A stretch of 23,759 nt of DNA from Collinsella sp. (GCA_031294825.1 JAUMPM010000035.1:1-23759), one strand, 5' to 3'; counted from the stretch's first letter, positions 1-7,464 are shown. Made by a program: numbers and translations. The notes: a model not told the origin generated them from the letters alone.

Positions 1-257
1 CTTTCACGGTGGTATCCTTCCGGTAGTCGTTCGACCGGATGGCCTCCCCCTCGGCACTCACATTACCAGCCGCGGCACCTGCCCGGCACTTTCCTATCAG
101 CCGTCGGGGGCGGCGCGCCCCGCGCCGGCAGCACCCAACAGGCCCTCTCGGGGGCAGGGACGTTCGGCCGTGCGCGAGCGCCCGGTCGCCGGCCCGTTCT
201 GGGCGCGCCCCAATCGTAGCCCGAGATGGTCCCAGGCTGACAATTTCGACTGTAATG
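1..257. other. GC-rich intergenic region, no gene recognised
   Basis: Two overlapping frames of 77 codons are open here (one per strand), but both give Pro/Arg/Ala-rich low-complexity peptides with no motif and no ribosome binding site, so I do not call a gene. The DNA is rich in short GC inverted repeats, for example GGCGCG-ccc-CGCGCC near 111-125 and CCGGT/ACCGG near 20-40. It could be part of a structured RNA or leader reaching beyond the left edge, but I could not match it to a known RNA family. Confidence 0.4.
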
Positions 258-291
258 GACGTTCTTGAATGACCAGTCGTTCAAGAACGTC
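258..291. repeat. Perfect 12-bp inverted repeat / long hairpin
   Basis: The arms gacgttcttgaa (258-269) and ttcaagaacgtc (280-291) are exact reverse complements. The inner bases add one G.T, one G-C and one A-T pair around a ccag loop, giving about 15 bp of stem. No T-run follows on either strand, so it does not look like an ordinary intrinsic terminator. It lies about 40 bp upstream of the tRNA-Asn -35 element, so it could be an operator or the end of an RNA encoded to the left. Function unknown. Confidence 0.6.
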
Positions 292-328
292 ACCAATGAC
301 TGGGTCGGAAAATTTCTTAAAAAAGTTC

Positions 329-356
329 TTGCCCTAAGCTGATTCGTCCGTATAAT
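329..356 (+). promoter_or_regulatory. Promoter of tRNA-Asn
   Basis: TTGCCC (329-334, four of six matches to the -35 consensus), a 16-bp spacer and a consensus TATAAT (351-356) lie 30 bp before the mature tRNA 5' end. That is the expected layout for a stable-RNA promoter with a short 5' leader removed by RNase P. Confidence 0.7.
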
Positions 357-385
357 AAACTTCGTTGCTTGAGAGCACGCACCTT

Positions 386-460
386 TCCTCGGTAGCTCAA
401 TGGTAGAGCACGCGGCTGTTAACCGCGCTGTTGTAGGTTCGAGTCCTACCCGGGGAGCCA
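386..460 (+). tRNA. tRNA-Asn (anticodon GTT)
   Basis: A full cloverleaf can be folded. The acceptor stem pairs tcctcgg (386-392) with ccgggga (449-455-region), with one T.G wobble. The D arm contains tagctcaatggtagagc. The anticodon stem cgcgg/ccgcg (411-415, 423-427) encloses loop ctgttaa with anticodon GTT at 418-420. The T arm holds the conserved ggttcgagtcc. The discriminator is G and the CCA end is encoded (458-460). It charges asparagine and reads AAC/AAU. It has its own promoter and terminator, so it is a monocistronic unit. Confidence 0.96.
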
Positions 461-468
461 GGTTTTAA

Positions 469-497
469 AACCCGTCGCTTATGCGGCGGGTTTTTTT
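469..497 (+). terminator. Intrinsic terminator of tRNA-Asn
   Basis: A 10-bp stem, aacccgtcgc (469-478) with gcggcgggtt (483-492), one G.T pair and a ttat loop, runs directly into seven Ts (491-497). It starts 8 bases after the tRNA CCA, so it is a strong Rho-independent terminator for the tRNA transcript. Confidence 0.92.
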
Positions 498-590
498 GTC
501 GCGATCGCTTGGCGCGAACGTTACCGTATCAACATTTCGTGTCGAGGATGTAATCCCGAGGCCCGCCACCTCAACATGGCGCGGTCGTTG

Positions 591-596
591 TAGAAT
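591..596 (+). promoter_or_regulatory. Candidate -10 box for the asp23-fakA-recG operon
   Basis: TAGAAT at 591-596 matches the -10 consensus at five of six positions and lies about 58 bases before the GTG start of the Asp23 gene, downstream of the tRNA terminator. No convincing -35 is visible at 16-18 bp. Similar TAGAAT or TACAAT boxes without a clear -35 precede acpP and thyA in this window. Confidence 0.4.
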
Positions 597-653
597 ATTG
601 CAATGATTGCTCCCACGACATGGTGCCGCGAGCACCAAGAAAAGGAGATTCTT

Positions 654-1010
654 GTGTCTGAGACCATTAACGGCAGCCTGAGCGTCTCGAACGACGTTAT
701 TGCCGATATTGCCGGTTATGCCGCGATGACGTGCTATGGCGTCGTCGGTATGGCCGAGCAGCTCCAGGGCGCCGAGAGCGTGCGCCTGCTTGCCGGTCAG
801 CGCCTCCGCAAGGGCGTGCTTGTCTCCGCCGACGAGGACGGCCTTACGGTCGATCTTCACGTCGTGCTCGAGAACGGCGTCAACATGAAGTCCGTCTGCC
901 ACAATCTTTCGAGCTCCGTTGCCTTCACTTTGCAGGAGATCGCCCAGATCGATCCCGCCAGCCTTAAGATCGGCATCCATATCGACGCGCTCAAGAGCCG
1001 TCTGAACTAG
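654..1010 (+). CDS. Asp23/Gls24 family envelope stress protein (YloU-like)
   Basis: A 118-residue protein of the Asp23/Gls24 (DUF322) family, small soluble proteins linked to cell-envelope homeostasis in Gram-positives. The family pattern is visible: an N-terminal strand (SLSVSNDVIADIAGYAA), then the G-V-V-G-M motif around residues 30-34, a basic stretch RLRKGV, and strands GLTVDLHVVLENG and IGIHIDAL. An ATG at 603 is in frame, but the GTG at 654 is preceded by AAAGGAG with a 6-base spacer and fits the family's N-terminus, so I use GTG. It lies 27 bases before fakA; the yloU-yloV pair is adjacent in Bacillus too. The exact role is unknown, and a lipid or envelope function linked to FakA is inference. 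Confidence 0.88.
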   Translation: MSETINGSLSVSNDVIADIAGYAAMTCYGVVGMAEQLQGAESVRLLAGQRLRKGVLVSADEDGLTVDLHVVLENGVNMKSVCHNLSSSVAFTLQEIAQIDPASLKIGIHIDALKSRLN

Positions 1011-1037
1011 CATCCGAAAACGGAGATTCAAATACCC

Positions 1038-2699
1038 ATGATTGCAAAGACCATTCGCACCTGTTTTCCGATCGCTGCGGCTGCCGTTTCCGACAAGGCC
1101 GAGGAGATCAACAAGCTCAACGTCTTCCCCGTACCCGACGGCGATACCGGCACCAACATGTCGCTCACGCTCGCCTCGGTGACCAAGGAGCTCTCCGCCC
1201 TTCCCGCCGATGCCGACATGGAGGCCATCGCCGGCGCCATCACTCACGGCTCCCTGATGGGTGCCCGCGGCAACTCCGGTGTCATCACCTCGCAGATCCT
1301 GCGCGGTGTGGCCGAGGGTCTCGTCTCTGCCGATGAGCCCATCACGTCCGCCAACATCGCCTATGCGTTCCGTCGTGCCGTCAAGGTCGCCTTCCAGGCC
1401 GTCCGCAAGCCCATCGAGGGCACGATCCTCACGGTGCTGCGCGATGTCTCGACCAAGGCCGACGAGTGCGAAAAGAAGAAGTTCTCGGCCGAGGACGCGC
1501 TCGATGCCATCGTTGTCGAGGCCTATCAGTCTGTCGCCCGCACGCCCGACCTGCTGCCGGTTCTGAAGGAGAACGGCGTGGTCGACTCCGGCGCCTTTGG
1601 CTTTGCCATCTTCCTGGAGAACTTTGTTGCCGCTGCGCTCGGCCGCAGCACCGTTGTCGAGGATTTCTCCGCCACGTTTGATTCCGCTGGCTCTGCCCGC
1701 GACGCGGCCCTTGGTCGCGTTGAGATCGAGGCCAACGACGATTGGGAGGGCTCGGAGTTCCGCTACTGCAACGAGTTCCTGTTTAAGGCCGACGCCCCGT
1801 TTGACGAGGACGAGTGCCTGAAGTTCCTGGGTTCCATGGGCGACTGTGAGCTACTCGTGGGCGCCTATCCCGACTACAAGATCCATGTGCACTCCAACAC
1901 CCCCAACCTGGTGCTCGAGCACATGCTGCAGCTTGGTCAGATCTACGAGGTCTTTATCCACAACATGGAGATGGAGGCCCACGACCGTACCGCCAAGATT
2001 CACGAGGACCAGGAAAAGGCCGCCGAGCCCGCCAAGGCGCTGGGCTTTGTCGCCGTTGCCGCCGGTTCCGGCGAGGCCGACATCCTCAAGTCCCTTGGCG
2101 TCGACGTGATCGTCTCGGGTGGCCAGACCATGAACCCCTCGACTGCAGATCTGCTGGGTGCCGTGGACCAGGTCAATGCGACCTCGGTCATCATCCTGCC
2201 CAATAACGGCAACATCCGCATGGCCGCTGAGGCTGCTGCTTCAGCCTGCACCGACAAGAAGGTCGCCGTCGTTCCCACCAAGACCGTCCCGCAGGCCTTC
2301 TCCGCGCTGTTCGCGGTCCTGCCCGATTCCGAGCTCGAGGATGCCGTCGCCGCCATGGTCGACGCCATCAGCGAGGTCCGCGATGGCGAGGTCACCCGCG
2401 CCGTGCGCGACTCCAGTGCCTCTGACGGTTCTCCGATTCACTCCGGTGACGTCATGGGTATCATCGCCGGCTCCATCGACGTGGTCGGTTCCGACGTGAA
2501 GCAGGTCACGCTCGACTGCATCAACCGCATGCAGGAGGAAGAGGAGGGCGACGCGCTGACGATTCTGGCCGGCGAGGAGCTGTCCGATGAGGCCTTCCAG
2601 GAGATCGTCGACGCTATCGAGGAGGCTCAGCCCGATCTGGAGATTGACGCCCATCGTGGCGAGCAGCCGCTCTATCCCGTGATCTTCTCGATCGAGTAG
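1038..2699 (+). CDS. fakA: Fatty acid kinase FakA (DAK2 / DhaL domain protein, YloV)
   Basis: A 553-residue protein of the FakA/YloV family. FakA phosphorylates fatty acids bound to a FakB (DegV-family) partner, and the acyl-phosphate feeds phospholipid synthesis through PlsX/PlsY. The N-terminal DhaL nucleotide-binding domain (about 1-200) shows the family signature NVFPVPDGDTGTNM at residues 28-41 (its Asp residues bind Mg-ATP), GARGNSG at 75-81 and ENGVVDSGAFG at 179-189. The C-terminal half (about 315-553) ends with the typical PLYPVIFSIE. Length is normal for the family. ATG at 1038 has GGAG 12 bases upstream. No fakB gene lies in the window, but plsX and acpP are in the same block, which fits a fatty-acid incorporation role. 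Confidence 0.9.
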   Translation: MIAKTIRTCFPIAAAAVSDKAEEINKLNVFPVPDGDTGTNMSLTLASVTKELSALPADADMEAIAGAITHGSLMGARGNSGVITSQILRGVAEGLVSADEPITSANIAYAFRRAVKVAFQAVRKPIEGTILTVLRDVSTKADECEKKKFSAEDALDAIVVEAYQSVARTPDLLPVLKENGVVDSGAFGFAIFLENFVAAALGRSTVVEDFSATFDSAGSARDAALGRVEIEANDDWEGSEFRYCNEFLFKADAPFDEDECLKFLGSMGDCELLVGAYPDYKIHVHSNTPNLVLEHMLQLGQIYEVFIHNMEMEAHDRTAKIHEDQEKAAEPAKALGFVAVAAGSGEADILKSLGVDVIVSGGQTMNPSTADLLGAVDQVNATSVIILPNNGNIRMAAEAAASACTDKKVAVVPTKTVPQAFSALFAVLPDSELEDAVAAMVDAISEVRDGEVTRAVRDSSASDGSPIHSGDVMGIIAGSIDVVGSDVKQVTLDCINRMQEEEEGDALTILAGEELSDEAFQEIVDAIEEAQPDLEIDAHRGEQPLYPVIFSIE

Positions 2700-2709
2700 G
2701 CAACTGCCC

Positions 2710-4887
2710 ATGTCCGAGCTGTGCTCCGTGCCGCGCGTCTCGGAGCGCTTTGCCCAGAGCAAAGCGCTCGACGAGGATATCGCGCGACTCAAATATGTTT
2801 CGGGTAAACGTGAGGAGGCCCTTCGCCGTCTGGGAATTCGGACGGTGGGGGACCTCCTTCTCCATATCCCTCATCGATACCTCGACTTTACCCGTTCTTG
2901 GTCTATCGAGATGGCGCCCATCGGTACCGTGTGCACCATCATCGCCACGGTCGACCGTATCGTCCAAAAGCAGCCGCGTCCGCGCATGCAGGTGACCGAG
3001 GTCTCGCTTGTTGACGAGACGGGCGTGCTGCAGGTCGCCTTTTTCCGCCAGCCCTGGATTGCCCAGCAGCTTAAGCAGGGCGACCGCCTGGCCGTGATGG
3101 GCAAGGTCGAGTTTGCCTACGGCTTTAAGCAGATGGCCTCGCCGCACTTTGAAAAGCTCGAGGACGGGCGTGCCGCAGGCACCATCCTGCCGGTCCATTA
3201 CGTGAGTGATGGCGTGAGCCAGGCGTGGATGCGCCGCATCGTAAGCGGCGCGCTCGAGGTCGTCGGCAATCCGTTCGATCCGATTCCCGCGCCGTTGCGC
3301 GCAAAGCGGAAGCTCATGAGCAATGCCCGCGCGTTGCGTTCGATCCACTTTCCCTCGAGCATGGCTGAGCGCGACATCGCACGCCGGCGTCTTGCCTACG
3401 AGGAGTGCCTCTACCTGCAGCTGGCGCTGCGTCTGCGCAACGACGGCGGCCTGGTCGATGTGGTGCCCTATGCCCACACTGCGGGCGAGCATCTGGGCGC
3501 GCTTAAACAGGCCCTTCCGTTTTCGCTGAGCGACGAGCAGGAGGCCGCATTCCAAGACATCCTGCATGACATGTGCGATGGCGGGCGCGTGATGAACCGT
3601 CTGCTGCTGGGCGATGTCGGTACCGGTAAGACCGCCGTTGCCGCCTGCGCGCTGGCTGTGGCTGCCGATAGCGGCACGCAGGCCTGCGTTATGGCGCCCA
3701 CGGGCGTGCTGGCGCGCCAATATGCCGATAAGACCGGCCCTCTGCTCTCGCAGGCCGGCATGTCCTGGGCACTTCTGACGGGTGCCACGCCGGCCGCAGA
3801 GCGCGAGCGCATCCATGCACAGCTGGAATCGGGCGAGCTTGACGTGCTCTTTGGCACCCACGCGGTTCTTTCGGATAACGTTGCGTTCAAGCATCTGTCG
3901 CTCGTGGTCATCGATGAACAGCACCGGTTTGGTGTGGGCCAACGCAACGCCCTGCGCGCGAAGGGGCCGGGTGCCGATCTGCTCGTTATGACGGCGACGC
4001 CCATCCCGCGTACGCTGGCGCTTTCGGTCTACGGCGATCTGGACACGAGCATCATTCGCCATCGGCCCGTCCCTGGTGCTGGCGTGACGACACGCGTGCT
4101 CACCGAGTCGAGCCGTGACCTCGCCTATGGCGCCATCCGCGAGGCGCATGAAAAGGGTCAGCAGGCCTACGTGATTTGTCCGCTCGTGGAGCCGAGTGAC
4201 TCGGCCGATGAGCTGGAAGACGTGCCCGGTATTGCTCGCGACGACGAGGGCCGCGTAACCGTCCCCGTGCCGCTGCACGATACGGCAACCGAGCTCGACC
4301 GACTGCGTCTTGCGTTGCCGGGGCTTACCGTCGAGCGCCTTCACGGCCGCATGCCGGCGGGGGAGAAGGACCAGGTTATCGATGCCTTCAAGCGTGGCGA
4401 GATTGACGTGCTCGTCTCGACTACGGTGGTCGAGGTGGGCGTCGACGTGCCTAACGCCACCGTCATGGTCATCGAGAACGGCGAGCGCTTTGGATTGGCT
4501 GCCCTGCACCAGCTGCGCGGCCGCGTGGGCCGTGGCAGTGTGTCGGGCACGTGCCTGGTCATGACGCACTCCAAGGGCAACGGCGGCGCATCGGCGGCAC
4601 AAGACCGTCTCCAGTCGCTCGAAAAGACCTCGGACGGCTTTACGCTCGCCCAGATGGACCTGCGTCTGCGCCACGAGGGCGAGATCCTGGGCTACCGTCA
4701 ACATGGCGGCGTAACCCTGCGCTTTGTGGACCTGGACGCTGACGAGGAGCTAATCGAGTGGGCCCATTTGGACGCGGTCGAGCTCTTGCGGTATGCTTGC
4801 ACCCTTGACTCAGTGGCGACGCGCCCCCTGCGCGACGCGGTCGCCATGCGTTATCGACATATCTTTAAGGAGGTCAGCGGAGGATGA
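2710..4887 (+). CDS. recG: ATP-dependent DNA helicase RecG
   Basis: A 725-residue superfamily 2 helicase that remodels stalled replication forks and branched DNA. The N-terminal wedge/OB-fold domain spans about 35-165. Helicase motifs follow: Walker A GDVGTGKT (301-308), motif Ia MAPTGVLARQ (328-337), DEQH box (402-405, followed by the RecG-typical RFG), motif III MTATPIPRT (427-435), motif V STTVVEVGVDVPNA (570-583) and motif VI QLRGRVGRG (601-609). The C-terminal RecG wedge-binding motif reads DLRLRHEGEILGYRQHG (650-666); most RecG have DLRLRGPGE(L/F)LGxRQSG, so this is a mild variant. It starts 10 bases after fakA with only a weak ribosome site and overlaps rsmD by 4 bases, so translational coupling is likely. 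Confidence 0.97.
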   Translation: MSELCSVPRVSERFAQSKALDEDIARLKYVSGKREEALRRLGIRTVGDLLLHIPHRYLDFTRSWSIEMAPIGTVCTIIATVDRIVQKQPRPRMQVTEVSLVDETGVLQVAFFRQPWIAQQLKQGDRLAVMGKVEFAYGFKQMASPHFEKLEDGRAAGTILPVHYVSDGVSQAWMRRIVSGALEVVGNPFDPIPAPLRAKRKLMSNARALRSIHFPSSMAERDIARRRLAYEECLYLQLALRLRNDGGLVDVVPYAHTAGEHLGALKQALPFSLSDEQEAAFQDILHDMCDGGRVMNRLLLGDVGTGKTAVAACALAVAADSGTQACVMAPTGVLARQYADKTGPLLSQAGMSWALLTGATPAAERERIHAQLESGELDVLFGTHAVLSDNVAFKHLSLVVIDEQHRFGVGQRNALRAKGPGADLLVMTATPIPRTLALSVYGDLDTSIIRHRPVPGAGVTTRVLTESSRDLAYGAIREAHEKGQQAYVICPLVEPSDSADELEDVPGIARDDEGRVTVPVPLHDTATELDRLRLALPGLTVERLHGRMPAGEKDQVIDAFKRGEIDVLVSTTVVEVGVDVPNATVMVIENGERFGLAALHQLRGRVGRGSVSGTCLVMTHSKGNGGASAAQDRLQSLEKTSDGFTLAQMDLRLRHEGEILGYRQHGGVTLRFVDLDADEELIEWAHLDAVELLRYACTLDSVATRPLRDAVAMRYRHIFKEVSGG

Positions 4888-5540
4888 GAATCATCGGCGG
4901 CGAATGGCGCGGTCGTAAGATCGAGGAGCCTCGTGGTCGCGATGTCACCCGACCCACGACTGATCGCGTGCGCGAGGCGTGCGCATCTATGGTCATGTCG
5001 GCATTCGATTTCGATTTGGACGAGGTTCGTGTGCTGGACGCCTTTGGCGGCTCCGGCGCTCTGGGAATCGAGATGCTCTCTCGTGGGACCTGCTCGCTCA
5101 CGACTTTTGAGATCGATCGCAACGCCGCTCGGCTCATTACCAAGAATATCGAGTCGCTCTGCCGTGACCGTGCGCGCTGGCGTGTGGTGACGGGTGACGT
5201 GCTGGCGAGCGCCTCGCGCGGCCGCGTGCCGGGCGGCCCCTTTGATCTGGTTCTGCTCGACCCGCCCTATGTTTTTGGTGCCGAGCCGGTCGAGGAACTG
5301 CTGCAGAACCTGGCTCAGCAGGGTCTGCTTGCACCTGGCGCTTATGCCCTGTTTGAGCATGCCGCCGCCGATGCGGGCGCGCATCCGGCAGACTTTGAGA
5401 CTGTACGTGAGAAGCGCTACGGCATTACCTCGGTCGACCTGCTTCGTTGGGTCGGCGATGACGATGGTGAGGGTGATAGCGCTGGCACCGATGCTGACAA
5501 CAACGATGCCACGACGTTTCAGGAGGATGCTCATGAGTGA
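4884..5540 (+). CDS. rsmD: 16S rRNA (guanine(966)-N2)-methyltransferase RsmD
   Basis: A 218-residue class I SAM-dependent methyltransferase that modifies G966 (E. coli numbering) in the 30S subunit. It starts with the family N-terminus MRIIGGEWRGRKI and TRPTTDRVREA. The SAM-binding motif LDAFGGSGALGIE spans 51-63 and the catalytic DPPY spans 126-129. The ATG (4884) overlaps the recG TGA by 4 bases and has AAGGAGGT 9 bases upstream. The last 28 residues or so form an Asp/Glu/Gly/Asn-rich acidic tail absent from the ~190-residue typical protein; the tail codons overlap and precede the coaD ribosome site. Confidence 0.93.
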   Translation: MRIIGGEWRGRKIEEPRGRDVTRPTTDRVREACASMVMSAFDFDLDEVRVLDAFGGSGALGIEMLSRGTCSLTTFEIDRNAARLITKNIESLCRDRARWRVVTGDVLASASRGRVPGGPFDLVLLDPPYVFGAEPVEELLQNLAQQGLLAPGAYALFEHAAADAGAHPADFETVREKRYGITSVDLLRWVGDDDGEGDSAGTDADNNDATTFQEDAHE

Positions 5541-6030
5541 CACCATCAATCGCGTGATCGTCCCGGGCACCTTCGATCCCATCACGTTTGGCCATATCGA
5601 TGTGATCCGCCGCGCCCGCCGCATCTTTCCCAGCGTGATCGTCGCTGTTGCCGAGTCGCAGAGTAAAAACGGTGTGGGCACCACGTTTACGCTCGATGAG
5701 CGCGTGGCGCTGGCCCGCGAGGCGCTCGGTGATATCGACGGCGTCGAGGTCCTGCCCTTTACCGGCCTCTTGGTCGACTTCGCTCGTGAGCAGGGGGCGG
5801 GGGCCGTGGTCAAGGGCCTGCGCGCTATGACCGACTTTGAGTACGAGCTGCAGCAGGCCGACCTCAACTATCGCTTGGATAACGAGCTGGAGTCCATCTT
5901 TGTCATGAGCGCGCCGCAGTACGGCTATATCTCGAGCTCGGTTGTTCGCCAGATCGCCTCGCTCGGTAGTGACGTATCGACGTTTGTCCCGCCCAACGTG
6001 GTCGAAGCGCTCAAACATCGCTTTTCGTGA
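5533..6030 (+). CDS. coaD: Phosphopantetheine adenylyltransferase CoaD
   Basis: A 165-residue enzyme transferring AMP from ATP to 4'-phosphopantetheine, the penultimate step of CoA synthesis. Nucleotidyltransferase motifs are clear: GTFDPITFGHIDVI (12-25, with T/HxGH-type ATP site TFGH), KGLRAMTDFEYE (94-105) and the ISSSxVR motif ISSSVVRQIASLG (133-145). The frame is open far upstream, but AGGAGG at 5521-5526 places the start at ATG 5533 (6-base spacer), giving the normal family length. It overlaps rsmD by 8 bases. CoA made here supplies the phosphopantetheine arm of the AcpP encoded 2.6 kb downstream. Confidence 0.96.
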   Translation: MSDTINRVIVPGTFDPITFGHIDVIRRARRIFPSVIVAVAESQSKNGVGTTFTLDERVALAREALGDIDGVEVLPFTGLLVDFAREQGAGAVVKGLRAMTDFEYELQQADLNYRLDNELESIFVMSAPQYGYISSSVVRQIASLGSDVSTFVPPNVVEALKHRFS

Positions 6031-6098
6031 CGTTTCTTATTGCCTGGTGGCATGTGGTAAACTAGCACGATGATATGTTACCTATGAAAGGAGACCGG

Positions 6099-6596
6099 AT
6101 GCCGGGCGAGAATTTTCCTGGCGATAGGATCGTCAGCTTGGTCGATGAGCTCGAAGGGCTGATCGAGGAAGCCAAGCCGCCTTTCGGCAAGAACGCTCAG
6201 TTCAAGGTCATCGACGCCGACGTGTTCTTCAACATCCTCGACGAGATCCGCATGAGCTATCCCGAGGAATGGCAGAAGTCCCGCCGTATCCTCAAGGAGC
6301 GCGAGGAGCTTATGGCTTCCGCCGCCGCTCAGGCCGATTCCATCATCGCCGATGCTCAACAGCAGGCCCTCACCATTGCCGGCGAGCAGGAGATCGTCCG
6401 CTTAGCGCAGCAGCAGGCCGACGACATCCGCGACCGTGCCCAGCAGTATGAGCGCGAGACTCGCTATGCCGCCGAGGATTACGCCGAGCAGGTCTTTACG
6501 CACCTCGAGGAGAACCTCAAGAGCCTGACCGGCACCGTCACCCGTTGTCGCCAGCAGCTTAACGAGGGTGCCGTCCAGCAGAATGGTCAGTGGTAA
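6099..6596 (+). CDS. SepIVA-like DivIVA-family coiled-coil protein
   Basis: A 165-residue, largely helical acidic protein without signal peptide or membrane segment. Residues 10-25 (RIVSLVDELEGLIEEA) and 37-72 resemble the N-terminal domain of mycobacterial SepIVA, with the same spacing to an Asp-rich ILDEI helix. Residues 75-125 form an Ala/Gln-rich coiled coil (ADSIIADAQQQA, ADDIRDRAQQYERE), and 128-154 resemble the SepIVA C-terminal helix. It also occupies the SepIVA position, next to the DUF177 gene. SepIVA acts in septation and cell-wall placement in mycobacteria. This copy is shorter (SepIVA is about 245 residues) because the central repeats are reduced. The comparison is from memory. 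Automatic pipelines might call it an ATP synthase B-like protein because of the coiled coil. Start ATG 6099 follows AAAGGAG by 5 bases. Confidence 0.72.
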   Translation: MPGENFPGDRIVSLVDELEGLIEEAKPPFGKNAQFKVIDADVFFNILDEIRMSYPEEWQKSRRILKEREELMASAAAQADSIIADAQQQALTIAGEQEIVRLAQQQADDIRDRAQQYERETRYAAEDYAEQVFTHLEENLKSLTGTVTRCRQQLNEGAVQQNGQW

Positions 6597-7150
6597 TGGC
6601 TGAGTTCCCGAACGTTACCGTCGATCTTTCCGAGCAGCTCGAGTTTCCCGGAGACTCGTATCCGCTGACCGGCAAGGTCGATGTCGCCGCCTATACGGTG
6701 GGCGAGAAGGAGTACCAGCTGCAGGACGGCATTGACTACGACGTGGTCTTTACCAATGCCGGCACCGGTGTTCTGCTTACGGGCATGGTCCGCGCGCACG
6801 CAACCGGTGAGTGCGACCGTTGCCTGGAGCCCGCTTCGTTTGATATCGCCGGTGAGATTGAGGAATTTTATCTCTTTAACGAGCCCGAGGACCCCGAGGC
6901 CTACGAAGACGGCTACGAGCTGCTGGGCGAGGATCGCATCGTCGATCTGGGCGAGCCCATCAACGACGCGGTCGTCATGGACACGCCGTTCGTTGTCCTG
7001 TGCAAGCCCGATTGTCGCGGCCTGTGCCCCACCTGCGGCATCAATCTCAACGTCGAGCAATGCGATTGCGCCGCTCAAGCAGAGGCCGAATGGGCCGCTG
7101 CCACGGAAAATCCATTTGCAGCATTGAAGAATCTCAAGCTTGACGAGTAA
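6596..7150 (+). CDS. DUF177 / YceD-family protein (23S rRNA accumulation protein)
   Basis: A 184-residue DUF177 protein. Members are encoded next to rpmF across bacteria and are linked to 23S rRNA and large-subunit biogenesis. Family hallmarks are GECDRCLEP at 71-79 (the CxRCL motif) and a second cysteine group FVVLCKPDCRGLCPTCGINLN at 132-152, which resembles a zinc-binding knuckle, followed by an extra CDC at 156-158. A GTG at 6590 is two codons upstream in frame; ATG at 6596 overlaps the preceding TAA by one base and is preferred. rpmF follows after 64 bases. Confidence 0.9.
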   Translation: MAEFPNVTVDLSEQLEFPGDSYPLTGKVDVAAYTVGEKEYQLQDGIDYDVVFTNAGTGVLLTGMVRAHATGECDRCLEPASFDIAGEIEEFYLFNEPEDPEAYEDGYELLGEDRIVDLGEPINDAVVMDTPFVVLCKPDCRGLCPTCGINLNVEQCDCAAQAEAEWAAATENPFAALKNLKLDE

Positions 7151-7214
7151 AACTGTGGTAGTATCGCTACTTGCGCGTAATCGCCACACTGGATAGTTCA
7201 TAAGGAAGGTCACT

Positions 7215-7394
7215 ATGCCCGTACCTAAACAAAAGCAGGGTCGTATCCGCACTCACACCCGCCGTTCCGCCAACATGAAGATCTCGGCTGCGGCTCAGTC
7301 CACGTGCCCCCGTTGCGGCGCTGTCAAGCTCCCGCACCACGTGTGCCCCAGCTGCGGTTTCTACAAGGACCGCGAGGTTATCGTTACCGAGTAA
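7215..7394 (+). CDS. rpmF: 50S ribosomal protein L32
   Basis: A 59-residue protein beginning MPVPKQKQGRIRTHTRR, the standard L32 N-terminus, with a zinc-ribbon C31-x2-C34 ... C44-x2-C47 (CPRC and CPSC). All four zinc cysteines are present, so this is the zinc-containing paralogue form. AAGGAAGGT ends 4 bases before the ATG. It follows the DUF177 gene, as in most bacteria. A strong terminator hairpin lies 41 bases after its stop, separating it from plsX. Confidence 0.97.
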   Translation: MPVPKQKQGRIRTHTRRSANMKISAAAQSTCPRCGAVKLPHHVCPSCGFYKDREVIVTE

Positions 7395-7397
7395 CTG

Positions 7398-7403
7398 TAT
7401 ACT
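7398..7403 (+). promoter_or_regulatory. Candidate -10 box for plsX
   Basis: TATACT (five of six matches to consensus) begins 4 bases after the rpmF stop and 84 bases before the plsX ATG. No good -35 is visible at 16-18 bp. If used, the terminator-like hairpin at 7435-7464 would lie in the plsX leader. This is a weak prediction resting on one hexamer. Confidence 0.3.
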
Positions 7404-7434
7404 CTGGATGCGATGCCGTTCCAACTGGAACCAC

Positions 7435-7464
7435 AATGGCCGGCTCAATGAGTCGGCCATTTTT
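7435..7464 (+). terminator. Terminator or attenuator hairpin between rpmF and plsX
   Basis: A 12-bp stem, aatggccggctc (7435-7446) with gagtcggccatt (7450-7461), one G.T pair and an aat triloop, is followed by a T-run (7460-7464). It meets the criteria for an intrinsic terminator. The plsX ribosome site begins 5 bases after the T-run, so no promoter fits between them. plsX must be transcribed by read-through or from a promoter upstream of the hairpin. Confidence 0.85.

Noticed and set aside
1..240. RNase P RNA (rnpB), T-box, cobalamin or SAM-IV riboswitch
   Set aside because: Only isolated short resemblances were found. The conserved ACAGAA, GGTAAGAGC, T-box GGTGGTACCGCG and riboswitch cores are not present in the right order.
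262..287. HspR-binding HAIR motif (CTTGAGT-N7-ACTCAAG)
   Set aside because: The hairpin contains CTTGAAT and GTTCAAG, but the half-sites differ and the spacing is 8, not 7. No chaperone gene is visible nearby.
39..296. Two 77-codon frames on opposite strands at the left edge
   Set aside because: The peptides are Pro/Arg/Gly-rich, lack ribosome sites and match no family; one runs through the perfect hairpin at 258-291.
386..460. tRNA-Asn as an integration site of a mobile element
   Set aside because: No duplicated 3' end of the tRNA or integrase gene is seen in the flanks within the window.
603..653. ATG at 603 as the start of the Asp23 gene
   Set aside because: The 17 extra residues do not fit the family and include the ribosome site itself; GTG 654 has AAAGGAG at 6 bases.
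2614..4704. 696-codon open frame on the minus strand opposite recG
   Set aside because: Its translation is His/Arg/Leu-rich without motifs, and the opposite strand encodes a complete RecG. It is a shadow produced by high GC at third codon positions.
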